Origin: an uncultured Christensenella sp.
Lineage (GTDB): Bacteria > Bacillota > Clostridia > Christensenellales > Borkfalkiaceae
DNA: 14,427 bases
Direction of reading: 5' to 3'
Assembly: GCA_910586245.1 (NCBI GenBank)
Contig: CAJUFY010000014.1
Location: forward strand, 1-14,427
Below the pieces are notes generated by a model, which made no database searches, was not told the origin of the DNA, and worked only from the letters and a program-made list of their open reading frames with translations. A program made the translations under genes and the position numbers. Positions 1 through 12,600 of the stretch are shown here, in pieces; within the stretch, counting starts at the first letter, position 1; the number at the start of each line of letters is the position of its first letter.

Positions 1-674
1 TCACCTTTGACGGCGGCAGCATCAAGGGAAATACGAGTACGGGCGCAACGAGCGCGGGCGGCGTATTCGTAACGTCGGGCACGTTCAATTTCGTGCGCGG
101 TATCATCGAAGGAAATACGGGTGCAACCGCAGGCGGCATGTACGCGAACACGACCATCAACATGCAAGGCGGCACGGTGGCAAACAACGTGGCGACGGGC
201 ACGAATATCTACGGCGCGGCAGGCGGCGTATACGTGTACGACAACGCGAACTCCGTATTCAACATGACGGGCGGCACGATCACGGCAAACCGCGCGTTGG
301 CGGAAGCGAAAGTGGGGAGCGCGGGCGGCGTGTTCGTATACACGCGCGGCAAGTTCAACCTTTCGGGACAGGTGAGCATCACGCTCAACGACGCGGTCGT
401 GGGCACGAACGAAGACGGCAGCGAAAAGACGGTAGAACGCAACGTTCGCATGGCGAACGAAACCAACCTCATCAATATTACGGGCGAATTGTTGGCGGGC
501 TCGAAAGTGGGGATCACGAAGCGCAGCATCGGGATCTTCACGGCGGGCTACGGCACGGACAATACGATATTGCCGCCGGAGGTATTCTATTCGGATACGG
601 TGCTTTCGGAAGTGGTGACGTACTCTTCGGGTACGGACATGGAAGGGAGCACGATCAGTTACGACAACGAAGTA
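1..674 (+). repeat. Beta-helix module 0 (5' truncated)
   Basis: This is the C-terminal part of a beta-helix module whose entrance lies outside the window. At least four rungs of the form F-x-M-x-GG-x-I-x-x-N are visible, for example FNMTGGTITAN, separated by AGGVYV-type turns. The cap rung is FNLSGQVSITLN, followed by the exit segment KVGITKRSIGIFTAGYG. The motif pattern is typical of right-handed parallel beta-helices with stacked Asn and Gly-Gly turns, related in style to the polymorphic repeats of chlamydial Pmp proteins and clostridial surface proteins. The truncation shows that the beta-helix region continues upstream. Confidence 0.85.
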
Positions 675-3600
675 AACTGGACGTACTACGTAAACAAATC
701 GGTGTCGGAAGGCGGAGCGCACTACACGGTAACGCTGTATCAGGACTGGATTGCGGGAACGAGCACGAGCACGACGACGTCGTTCGGAACGGACACGAAG
801 GCGTATAGCAACGGCGCGCTGTACGTGCCTTCCACGGCGAATATTACGTTGAATTTAAACGGCTACAAAGTAGACCGTAATTTAAGCGCGGCGCGCGCGA
901 ACGGTTACGTCATGAATCTCGTGGGTCCGTTCGAGCTGTATGATGACCAAAATATGGCGGACCCGAATCTTCCTGCGGACGCGAAGGGGTATCAGGGACA
1001 TATCACGCCGCGCGGACCCGGTAAGATCACGGGCGGAAACACAAACAGTGACAATCAGGCGGGCGGAATTATAAAGAATAACACCGAAACGCCGTTTAAC
1101 ATGTACGGCGGCGAGGTTACGGGGAACAAGGCGACGAGTACGGCGGGCAGTTATGCCGGCGGTATCGGCGGTTTGCGTGTTGGCACGTTCACGATGTTGG
1201 GCGGGAAGATCACAAACAACTCGGGCGTACTTGCGGGCGGACTAATGATCGGATACGGCTCGGAAGTAACGCTGGAAAACGCTGAAATATCCGGAAACGT
1301 GGTGTCGCGGACGAGTGGCGCGGGCGCAGGCGTTTACGTGAATGCGGACACGAAGACGGGCAAAACAGGCAAATTAAAAGTCGGGAAGCAGGTAATCATT
1401 CAGGATAACGTTGTGAATTCGGGAGAAAATCCGCCGCAGAACAACGTCTATTTCCTTTCCGAGAACGGGCGGATCGAGTTGACGTCGGCGCTCACGGGCA
1501 ACGCGAAGATCGGGATAACGAGAACGAATCCGGGGGTATTTACGGACGGATTCTACCGTTATCACGCGGAAGCGGATTCCGAGAAATACTTCTTTGCGGA
1601 CGATCCTGAATACTTTGTGCGTACGCAGGCAACGGAAAGCGGTTACGAAGTAGTAATTTTCTGTTCGGATTTCGGGAAGAACTGGGCGTACGTAGTGAAC
1701 CTGAGCTTATCGTCGCAGAAGCAGCAGACGTTCGTGATGCCGGACAACTGGCTGGCGAAAGAAGGGCACGCGACGTACGGGACGTCGTTCGGAACGACGC
1801 AGAACGCGTTCGTGAACGGCGCGTTGTTGGTGCCTGCGGGCGCGGACATCATATTGGATTTGAACGGCTATACGTTATCGCGGAACCTGTCGGGACCTCA
1901 CGCGAACGGATACGTGATGCAGATCGGCGGAGTGTTGCAGATCATAGATAGCAGCGACGCGCAGACGGGCAAGATCACGGGCGGGTATACGAGCAGTTCT
2001 GCCCAGGGCGGAGGCTTGTATATTCTTGCGAGCGGCGACGTAACGTTGAGCGGCGGAACGATCACGAACAACAACGGAACGATGACGAACAGCGCGGGCG
2101 GCGTGTACACGCAAGGCAAGTTCACGATGGAAGGCGGCGAGATCGTCGGGAACAACGGATTCACGGCAGGCGGGGTAGAAGTAGCGAAGGGTGAATTCAC
2201 GATGTTGGGCGGCGAAGTGTCGGGGAACAAGAGTACGACGGGCGCAACGGGCGGCGTGCGGATCGAGCTGAGCGGCAAGATCAACGTCGGCGGCGAGGCA
2301 AAGATCAAGAACAACATCAACAGCCAGAAGAACGACGACGGAACGGCGGTGAAGAGCAATTTGTATATCGTATCGCCGACGGGCGTGGTGAACTGTGTAG
2401 AACCGTTTACGAGCGGGGCAGAGCTTTGGATCACGAAGACGACGGTGGGAGTATTCACGGAAGGATACGGAAGGAACAACTATCCCGTATCGCCTGATTC
2501 GTACTTCCATTTGGACGACGACGACTACTATATGGAAACGCGTGGATCGGGGGATACGCTGGAAGCGGCGATCCTGTGCTACGACGGTGCGACGAACTGG
2601 GCGTACTACGTAAATTTGAGTCGTACGACGGGCACGCAGCAGACGGTAACGTTGTTCCGCGACTGGATAGCGGAACCGGACGCAACGTATACGACGTCGT
2701 TCGGCTCGGACGCATACGCGTATTCGTACGGGAGATTGCACGTACCGTACGGTGCGAACATGATTCTGGATCTGAACGGATATAGGCTTGACCGTAATCT
2801 GCAGAACGCGATTGCGGACGGCGGGTTGATCTACGTAGTGAAAGGCGGGTCGTTGACGATCATCGACAGCAGCGCGGGTCAGACGGGCATAATCACGGGC
2901 GGCAAGAGCACGGGAACGGGTGCGGTGTTCAACGAAGGTACGTTCGTATTATCGGGCGGCAAGATAACGGGGAACAGCACGAGCGGTGCGAGCAACAGCG
3001 CGGGCGTGTACAACAACGGCTTGTTCAACATGACGGCGGGCGAGATCTCGGGTAACACGGGAACGGAAGGCGCCGGAGTATACAGCACGTACGCGGGGCG
3101 GATCGAACTTGGCGGCGAAGCGCGGATACTGAACAATACGAACGAAGCTGGGGAAGCGAGCAACTTGTATTTGCCGCCGGATCCGTTGGCGGACAACGTA
3201 TTGAACGAATCTGGGATCGACGTGGTAGCGCCGTTCTCGCCGAACGCAGAAATTCATTTATCGCGGGAAGGGCTGGGGAACTTCACGGCGGGCTACGGCG
3301 TGATGAACGGCGGAGTTGACCCGACGGACGTGTTCAAGACGGACAGCGATAAGTATCTGATCCGCGGGAGCGGAGCCGGGAACACGTTGGAAGGCGAGTT
3401 CTACAGTTTGGACAATGCGACGAACTGGGAATACTTTGTGACGAAGAGTTACCACGAAGGCGGAACGACGCAGTTGGTGACGCTGTGCAGCGATTGGACG
3501 GCGGAAGAGGGAAGCTTCGGAGTAAACGAAGGCACGAACAAGGGCTTTATCAACGGCGGGCTGCACGTTCCGGCGGGCGCGAGCATCGTGCTGGATTTGA

Positions 3601-6600
3601 AGGGATATAAGATAGACCGCGCGTTGGCGGAAGCGATCGCGAACGGATACGTGTTTAACGTAGAAGGCGAGCTTACGATCATGGATACGACGAACGGCAC
3701 GGCATCCGAGATCACGGGCGGGAACAACGGCAGCGCGAACGGCGCGGGCGGAATCGTGGTCGCAAAGGACGCGACGCTGCAGATGGAAGGCGGCGTGTTG
3801 ACGGGGAATACGGCAACGGGGATCAACGGCGCGGGCGGAATCGCGGTGTTGGGCGAATTGCGTATGACGGGCGGCACGGTAAAAGAGAACGTAGGCAGTG
3901 GCGCAGGCGGCGTGTATATCGCGACGAGCGGAAAGATCGGGCTTGGCGGTGACGCGCGGATTCACGGGAATACGAAGCCGGACGGAGCGACGGCGTCGAA
4001 CATCGTGTTCGCATCGCCTACGGGGATTTTGGAGATCGTTTCGGGCTTTACGAGTGACGTAGAATTCGGTATTCTGCGTCCGGGTCTGGGCGTGCTTACG
4101 GCAGGGCTTGGAGCATGCAATCCGACGACGAACGTGACGTTCGTATCGGAATCGGAAACGTATTCGGTATCCTATCTGGGCGTGGGAGCGGACAGAGAAG
4201 CGTATATCATCACGTTCGACAATCTGACGAACTGGGTACACGCGGTAAAGACGAGTTTGGAAAACGGCGGCCGGACGGAAGTGTTCACGCTGTACAGCGA
4301 CTGGGAAGCGGAAAGCGGCGTATTCGGAAGCGGCACGGGCTTTATCAACGGCGCGTTGTACGTGCCGAAGGGCGCGAGCATCATACTGGATTTACGGAGT
4401 TATAACGTAGACCGGAAGCTGACGTCGGCGCGTGCGAACGGATACGTGATCCGAGTAGACGGAGAGTTGATCATCCGGGATTATTCGGACGAACCGGACG
4501 GCGCGGTGACGGGCGGTTACAGCAATACGTCGGGCACGGCGGGCGGCGTCTTCGTAGGAGCGGAAGGGAAATTGACGTTCGAGAGCGGTTTCATCAAAGG
4601 GAACAGCGCGAACGGATCGAGCGCAGGCGGCGTATACGCAGGCGGCGAATTCACGATGACGGGCGGCACGATCGGCGGGACGCAGCCGGGGGATAAGAAC
4701 TACGGCGTGTCGGGCGGCGTGTACGTGGGAAGCGCGGGTAAGTTCACGTTCAAAGACGGCGAGATCCGCGGGAACGAAGGCGTAAGCGTGGGCGGCATTT
4801 TCGTGCCGAACAGCGCGAAAGCGGAAGTCGTGATGGAAGGCGGGAAAGTGCTGGACAACGCGGGTAAGAGCGCGGGCGGCGTGTATACGTCGGGGCACTT
4901 CGAAATGCAAAACGGCGAGATCAGCGGGAACCGCGCGACCGGTAATTCGGCGTCGACGGGAGGCGGAAGCGGCGTATACTTGCCGAGTACGGGCTCGTTC
5001 ACGATGCTGGGCGGGTTGATCAGCGGGAACGTCGGAATGAACGGCGTACGCGCATACTCTTCGGCAGTGGTGAACGTAGGCGGAAGCGCGCGGATCGAGA
5101 ACAACGTTACGGCGAAAGACGAAGCGAGCGACTTGTACTTTACGGTACACGCGCAGAAGCTGAACATCGTAGAAGAGTTGACGGAAGACGCGCACATCGG
5201 CGTATACCGTGATCAAGCGGGCGTGTTCACGAACGGCTACGGCGAGAACACGACGTATCCGCCGTCGCTGTACTTCTTCTCGAACAACGCCGAGTTCTCG
5301 GTATCGATGACGGACATCACGAAGGAAGACGGGAGCACGGTCACGGAAGCGACGATGGGATTCCCGTTAGAGAAGCCGGAAGCGGCGGAAGCGCCGGTAT
5401 ATAACGGCGAGCGGCAGGTCATCATCACGAACTACGACAGCGAGATCATGGAATACGGAACGCTGCCTGCGGGCGTGAAATACGAAGGCGACGGAACGTT
5501 CACGGCGGTAGACGCGAAGCAGTACACGATCGCGTTCACGCCGAAGGCGGGCTATTGCTGGGCGGACGGATCGAGTCGGCCGCAGTCGGTGACGGGAGAA
5601 ATCAAACCGTTGGCGGTAACGATCGAGTGGGATCCGGATACGCTGACGCTGGTGTATAACGGCAGAGAACAGAAGCCTGTAGCGACCGTAGGGAATCTGA
5701 TCGGGAGCGACAAGTGCGAAGTAACGGTATCGGGCGGCCAGACGGTAGCGGGGCGGCACACGGCGAAAGCGGCGTTGCTGTCGAACAAGAACTATACGTT
5801 GACGGGCGACGCTTCGGAAGAAACGCAGTACGATATCGTGCAGGCGGATCCGGAACTGGAAATCACGACGAAGACGGCGTATTACGGGCGGGATCTGAAA
5901 CTGATCCTGAAAGGGAACATCGGCGGAGGCGCGGTGACGTATACGGTACTGCGGGGTTGGCTGGCGGACGGCACGGAAGTGACGGGCGACGAGTTGGCGA
6001 GCATCAACGGCGAGATCTTGACGCCGAAGGAGCTTGGCAGAGTCGAAGTACAGGCGTACGTGGAAGCGACGGTGAACAGTTATGCCGGAGCGACGACGGA
6101 AGTGATCGATATTTTAAAGGGCGAAGCGCCGTTGGATATCGAAACGAAGGAAGCGGAGTACGGAACGGAATACGAACTGAACGTTTTGGGGAATCTGGAC
6201 GGCGTGCAGCTGACGGTAGACTACGAAGCGGGCACGGGCGCAGGGGAATGGCTGGAAGACGGCAAGAAGTTCATGCCGACGAAAGCGGGCACGGTATACT
6301 TCATCCTGAGCGTCCCCGAGAGCGACCATTTCGAAACGACGGAAGTCCGTATCGCAGTGGTAGTGAATCCGAGACCGGTGACGCTGGTGTGGGATGAAAC
6401 GACGCTGAAGTACACGTACGACGGGAAGTTGCATACGCCGAAGGTAAAAGAGCTATTGAACCTGTTGGAAGGCGACGAGTGCGACGTCGTAGTCGCAGGC
6501 GGCCAGACGGACGCAGGCGTATACGAAGCATACGGATTCCTTTTGACGAACAAGAACTACACGCTTACGAACGGCGGGAACGTAACGCAGGAGTATGAGA

Positions 6601-9600
6601 TCGGGAAGGCGGAATTGCCGCAGATCGAGATCATAACGAAAGAAGTGGTCTACGGCAAGCCGACGAAGATCGAAGTGAGCGGAAACCTGGGGAACGGGAA
6701 CGTCGTGTTCACGATCATGGTACAGGGCACGACGGGCGAAGGCACGTTCAACGGCGACGTACTCACGCCGGTTCGGATCGGGAAGCTGGTCGTAAAAGCG
6801 GAAATCGAAGAATCGGATAACTACTTCGGAACGCGGAACGGAAACGCGGCGGTGGATTTCATCGAAATCGTAAGAGCGGAAGCGACGATCGATCTCGTGA
6901 CGCAGGAAGTGACGTACGGCGACACGGTAGAACTGGAAGTATCTCTGAACGAAGAGATCGAAGCGGAACTTGCCCAGAACCCTGCAAAGACGGTGATCTA
7001 CACGTACCTCGGCACGAACGATACGGGCGTAGTGGAAATCAACGGCAAGCAGGCGACGGGGAAATACGTCGGGAACGCGGTGATCCGCGTGACGGTGCCG
7101 CAGACGGAATTCTATTCGAACACGAGCGCGGAATTTACGGTAAAGGTGAACCCGCGCGAGGCGGAAGTGTATCTGCTGGACAGCGATCTGGTGTACAACG
7201 GCACGGAACAGGCGCCGGAAGCGCGGATCAGGAATCTGGTAGCGGGCGACGACGCGGTGGTAACGGTGTCGGGCGCGGTGAACGCGGGAACGGGCTACAC
7301 GGCGACGGTGACGGGGATCGAAAACCCGAACTACGTATTGCCGCAGAACTCGAACCCGATCACGGGCACGTTCGATATCAAGCCGTTAAAGGTCTCGCTG
7401 ACGTGGGGCGGAACGACGTTGCTGTTCACGGGCGAAGAACAAGCGCCGTTGGTGACGGTGAACAACCTTTGCGGAAGCGACGAGTGCAATCTGACGATCG
7501 AAGGCAAGGGACTCACGGTAGGGAATTATACGGCAACGGTAACGGGCGTCGACAATCCGAACTACACGGTGGAAGACGCGGATAACCTAACGATGCCGTT
7601 CGAGATCATCAAATCCCCGATCACGCTGTCGTTCGAAACGACGACGGTATACTACGGAACGCCGTTGCAGATTCAGCTGAAGGGCAACGTCGGGAACGGA
7701 AAAGTAGAGTATACGATGCAGGAGCTGACGGGCAGAGCGACGCTGACGAAGGACGGACTGTTGACGGCGATCGACTTCGGCACGGTGCGCATCACGGCGA
7801 CGGTCGGCGCGACGGCGAACACTTACGGGAATACGATCACGGCAGTGTTTGAAATCGTGAAAGGTCAGGTACCGCTGGATCTGGAAGAAAAAGAGCTGTA
7901 TTACGGCGACGAACTGGATCTGGTGATCCTGGGCAATATCGAAGGCGGCGCGGTCACGATCCGCGTCCAGAACGACAGCGGAAGAGCGGAACTGAACGGA
8001 ACGACGCTGCGCGGTACGGAAGCGGGCACGGTGAAGATCATTCTCGCCATGGCTGGTACGGATAAGTTCCTCGATACGTATAAGGAAATCGAGGTGACGG
8101 TGAAGCCTCGACCGGTGACGGTGACGTGGGGCGAGACGGTCTTCGAATACGACGGTAGGTCGCACGTACCTGAGGCGGAAATCAGCGGAATGCTGGAAGG
8201 CGACGCCTGCGAAGCGGTGGTAACGGGCGCGGCGACGGCGGCAGGACGGTATACGGCGACGATCGACGAGCTTACGAACAAGAATTACGCGGTGGCGGAA
8301 GCGGACGCGCAGATCGGGTTCGAAATCAAAAAGAAAGCGCTGGAAATCATGCTTCAGCCGGACAGCGTGCTGTACGGAACGACCGAAACGCTGAACGTGG
8401 TCGGGAATCTCGAGAACGGGGAAGTGACGTACACGGTCGTAGACGACACGGGCAGCGCGGATCTGAAAGACGGAAACGTGCTGGTACCCAAGACGGCGGG
8501 ACAGATTTACGTGGACGTGTATATCGCGGAAACGGAGAACTACGAAGCGTATCAAAATACGTTCACGGTTACGATCCTGCGCGCGAGCGAAGAACTGTCG
8601 TTGGAAAATACGGAAGTGGTATACGGCGACGAACTGGAACTCGAAGTGCAGGGCAGCGAAGAAAGTTATCAGGCAACGTACGAAATTTTAGACGGCGGAA
8701 CGGGAAGCGCGGATATACAGGACGGCAAACTGATTCCGGGGCACGTCGGTTCGGTACGGGTGAAGGTAACGGTCGCAGCGACGAACACGCACGAAGAAAG
8801 CGTGTTCACGGAAGTGATTACGATTCTGCCCCGACCGGTGGTTTTGGACTGGGCGGTAGGCGAGTACACGTACGACAAGACGGAGCATAAGCCTGTCGCA
8901 AAGGTAACGAACCTGATAGCGGGTGATGCGGACGTAGTAGTCACGGTGGAAGGCGCAGTCGACGCGGGCGACCACGTTGCAAAGGCGACGGCGCTGTCCG
9001 ACGACAACTATACGCTGACGGGCGGAACGAACGTAGACGTCGAGTTTACGGTCAAGCCGATCGTGGTCGGACTGGATTGGGGCAACAACGTGTTCTACTT
9101 CACGGGTAAACCGCAGGCGCCGGAAGCGAAGGCGACGGGCGTGCTGGAAGGCGACGCATGCGAAGTGGTGGTAACGGGCGCGCAGGTGAACGCAGGCGAT
9201 TATCAGGCGACTGCGGCGCGGCTCACGAACACGAACTATGCGTTGCCGGAAGCGTACGACGATGAAACGGGGCTGATCAATATCGCGACGCTCAAGGATT
9301 TCACGATTCTGGTGGCGGATATCGACGTGACGCTTCTGACGAAGACGGCGTATTACGGAAGGGTGCTTCCGATCGAAATCGGCGGGAACATCGGGAACGG
9401 CGCTGTGACGTACACGATCCTGAGCGCGGTAGACAGAAACGGAAACGCAGTGGATCCGTCGCAGATCGCGGACATCTCCGCGGACGGGAAACTGACGCCG
9501 AAGGATCTGGGCAAGATCACGGTGAAGATCGACGTGGCGGAAACGCGGAACACGCATGCGGGCACGGTCACGGACGAGATCACGATCGAAAAAGGCACGA

Positions 9601-12600
9601 TGCCGTTGGATCTGGAAAAGACGGAAGTCGAATACGGATCGACGCTGGAATTGAACGTGACGGGTAACGAAGAAGGCGGGAACGTCAGCTTCGAAGTGGA
9701 AATCGGCGAAGGTGACGACGGCGAAGCGACGATTGCGGACGGCGTGCTCACGCCGGTGTTGGCAGGCACTGTCACGGTCGTGATCACGGTATCGGAAACG
9801 GATCACTACAACGAGACGACGGTACGGGTCAAAGTGACGATCAAACCGTACGCGGTAGAACTGGCGTGGGAGAACTTCGAATTCACGTATAACGGCGAAG
9901 AACAGGCTCCTACGGCGACGGTGACGAATCTGTTCGCGCCGGACGTATGCGAAGTGACGGTGGAAGGCGCTGTAAACGCGGGCAAGAATCTGAAGGCGAA
10001 AGCGGTAAGCCTGTCCAACAAGAATTACACGTTGGAGAACGGGAAGAACGTAACGTCGCCGGAATTCACGATCCTGCCGGCGGTGGTCACGATCGTATGG
10101 GGAGATACGGTGCTGCCGTTCACGGGCAAGCCGCAGGCTCCGAAAGCGACGGTAGAACCGCTGTTCGGGGACGATGTCTGCACGGTGCTGGTAAGCGGCG
10201 AACGGACGAACTGCGGAACGGGCTATAAGGCGATCGTAACGGGACTGAGCAATCCGAACTACACGCTGGAAGACGGAACGGAATATGAAGTGGAATTCAG
10301 CATCGTGAAGTCGGTACCCGAACTGAGCCTGACGCCGGATACGGCGTACTACGGTCAGGATCTGCAAATGGTGCTGGAAGGGAACATCGGAAACGGCGCG
10401 GTGATGTGGACGGTAGACGACGCGGCGAAAGGTTCGATCACGGCAAACGGCTTATTTACGCCGTCGGCGCTCGGGAAAGTGACGATCACGGCGCAAGTCG
10501 CGGAAACGAACCAGACGTACGGCGCGACGGTTTCGATCGAAGTAACCGTACTGAAAGGGAACCTCACGCTCGGACTGGAAAATACGTACGGCGTATACGG
10601 CACCTGGCTGCCGCTCGTGGTAACGGGCAACGACGGTGACGGAGCAGTTTCGATATCCATGGTGGATTCCTATCCTTATGGACCTCCTACGACGATGGCG
10701 TCGCTGTCGTACAGCAACGGACAGTACAGCCTGTTACCGCATTATAACGGTTGGGTGAAGGTTCGGATCAGCGTTGCGGCAACGGAATTCTACAATGCGA
10801 AAACGGCGGACGTGGTGGTGAACCTCGGACCCCGCCCGATCCAGATCAGATGGGGCACGACGGAATTCGTATACGACGGAAACAGCCACGTTCCGTGGGC
10901 GACAATCAATAATTACGCGTTCGGAGATACGGGACGGGATTTGAAAGTCGTATACGAGCAGGTGAACGTCGGGACCTACACTGCTACGGTAAACTATATT
11001 TACGGCAATTACTGGGATCATTACACGTTGAGCGGGGTACAGACGTCGACGTTGTTCACGATCAACCGCGCGCCGATCAAGCTGAGCCTGACGCCGAACA
11101 AAGCGGCGATGGGAACGCCTTTGGCAATGAAGCTGAAGGGGAACTCGGGGAACGGCGCGGTGACGTGGACGGTGGATAACCTGAGCGGCTCGGCAACGAT
11201 CTCTTCGTCGGGGGTGTTAACGCCCGAAACGATGGGCACTGTGCTGGTCACCGCGGAAGTGGCGGAAACGAAGAACTATCTCGGCGATACGGTCTCCGTA
11301 TTGGTGACGATCGAAAAGAGTTATTCGCCCGTGAAACTCGTGAATAACAAAACGGTGTACGGGAACGATATGCCGATCGTGATCACGGGGAACGACGAAA
11401 ACGGTGACGTGGTGTACAGCGTGGAAGACGGAACGGGCTCGGCAACGGTATCGGGAGAAATGCTCCGGCCGTTGAAGGCGGGCACGGTGACGCTGGTGAT
11501 CGAAGTGGGCGAAACGGAAAACCATCAGGCGACGACGATCCGCGCGGTAGTCACGATATCGCCGCGTCCGGTGACGCTGGAATGGAGCGGGCCGTGGAAC
11601 GAAGACCGCGGAATGTACGTGTACGATTACGACGGCACGCCGCATACGCCGACAGCGGTCATTACCGATCTGATCAACGGCGACGAATGCGAAGTGATCG
11701 TGCTGGGCGGACAGGTGAACGCGGGAACGTATACGGCAAAAGGCGCTACGCTTACGAATCCGAACTATACGCTGACCAACGCGGCGAACCCGACGGCACA
11801 GTACACGATTAACAGCGTGGACATCGAGATCGAGATCACGACGACCACGGCGTACGTAGGCGTACCGCTGCAGCTGGAAGTCAGCGGGAACGTGGGACGC
11901 GGCAACGTAACGTATACTTTGCATGCGGACGCGGGCACAACGACGGCAAAACTGACGGGAAAAACGTTGACGGCGGACGGAGTGGGATACGTGTTCGTAA
12001 CGGCGACGGTGGCGAAGACGGCAAGCACGTCGGAAGCGACGACGACGCAGAAGATTACGGTGCTGTTGCAGGACGCGCCGCTTGAACTGCTCACGACGGA
12101 AGCGGAATACGGTACGCCGCTGCAACTGGAAATCGGCGGTCTGCCCGAAGGCGCGAACCCGACGATCACGTACGAGGTCGCAAACCACGACGGAACGGCA
12201 ACGGTGGACGGACACGGCGTTCTGACGCCGACGCATATCGGCGAAGTAACGGTCACGATTAAAGTCTCCGGGTTGGACGACTATGCGGATACGACGATCG
12301 CGCAAACGGTAATGATTAAACCGCGCGTGGTTACGATCGACTGGACGTTCGACTACAAACCGGGCGAAAGCTACTTCGTGTATAACGGACAGGTGCAAAC
12401 GCCGTATGCAAAAGTAAGCAACCTGGTGGAAGGCGACAGATGCGTGGTTACGGTACAGGGCTCCGCCGATGCGGGCGAACTGATCCTTGCAACCGCGATC
12501 CGGCTCTCGAACGAAAACTACACGCTCGAAGGCGCGGCGCAAAAGGATCGCGAAACGGTCTACACGATCAAACCGTTGCCCGTGGAACTGGAATGGAACA

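Noticed and set aside
93..95. GTG as the start codon of the giant gene
   Set aside because: The frame is open back to position 3 and the preceding 30 codons show the same beta-helix rung pattern (GGSIKGN, AGGVFV), with no Shine-Dalgarno before 93 and no signal peptide after it.
2576..2785. Short plus-strand open frames in other phases (also 4115-4405, 5714-6397, 12653-12928)
   Set aside because: They overlap the giant gene in other frames, have Arg/Gly-rich low-complexity products and no ribosome binding site, so they are shadows.
4560..5075. Short repeated DNA words suggesting a CRISPR-like or tandem repeat array
   Set aside because: The repeats are imperfect, in frame and explained by beta-helix rungs; there are no uniform repeats and unique spacers.
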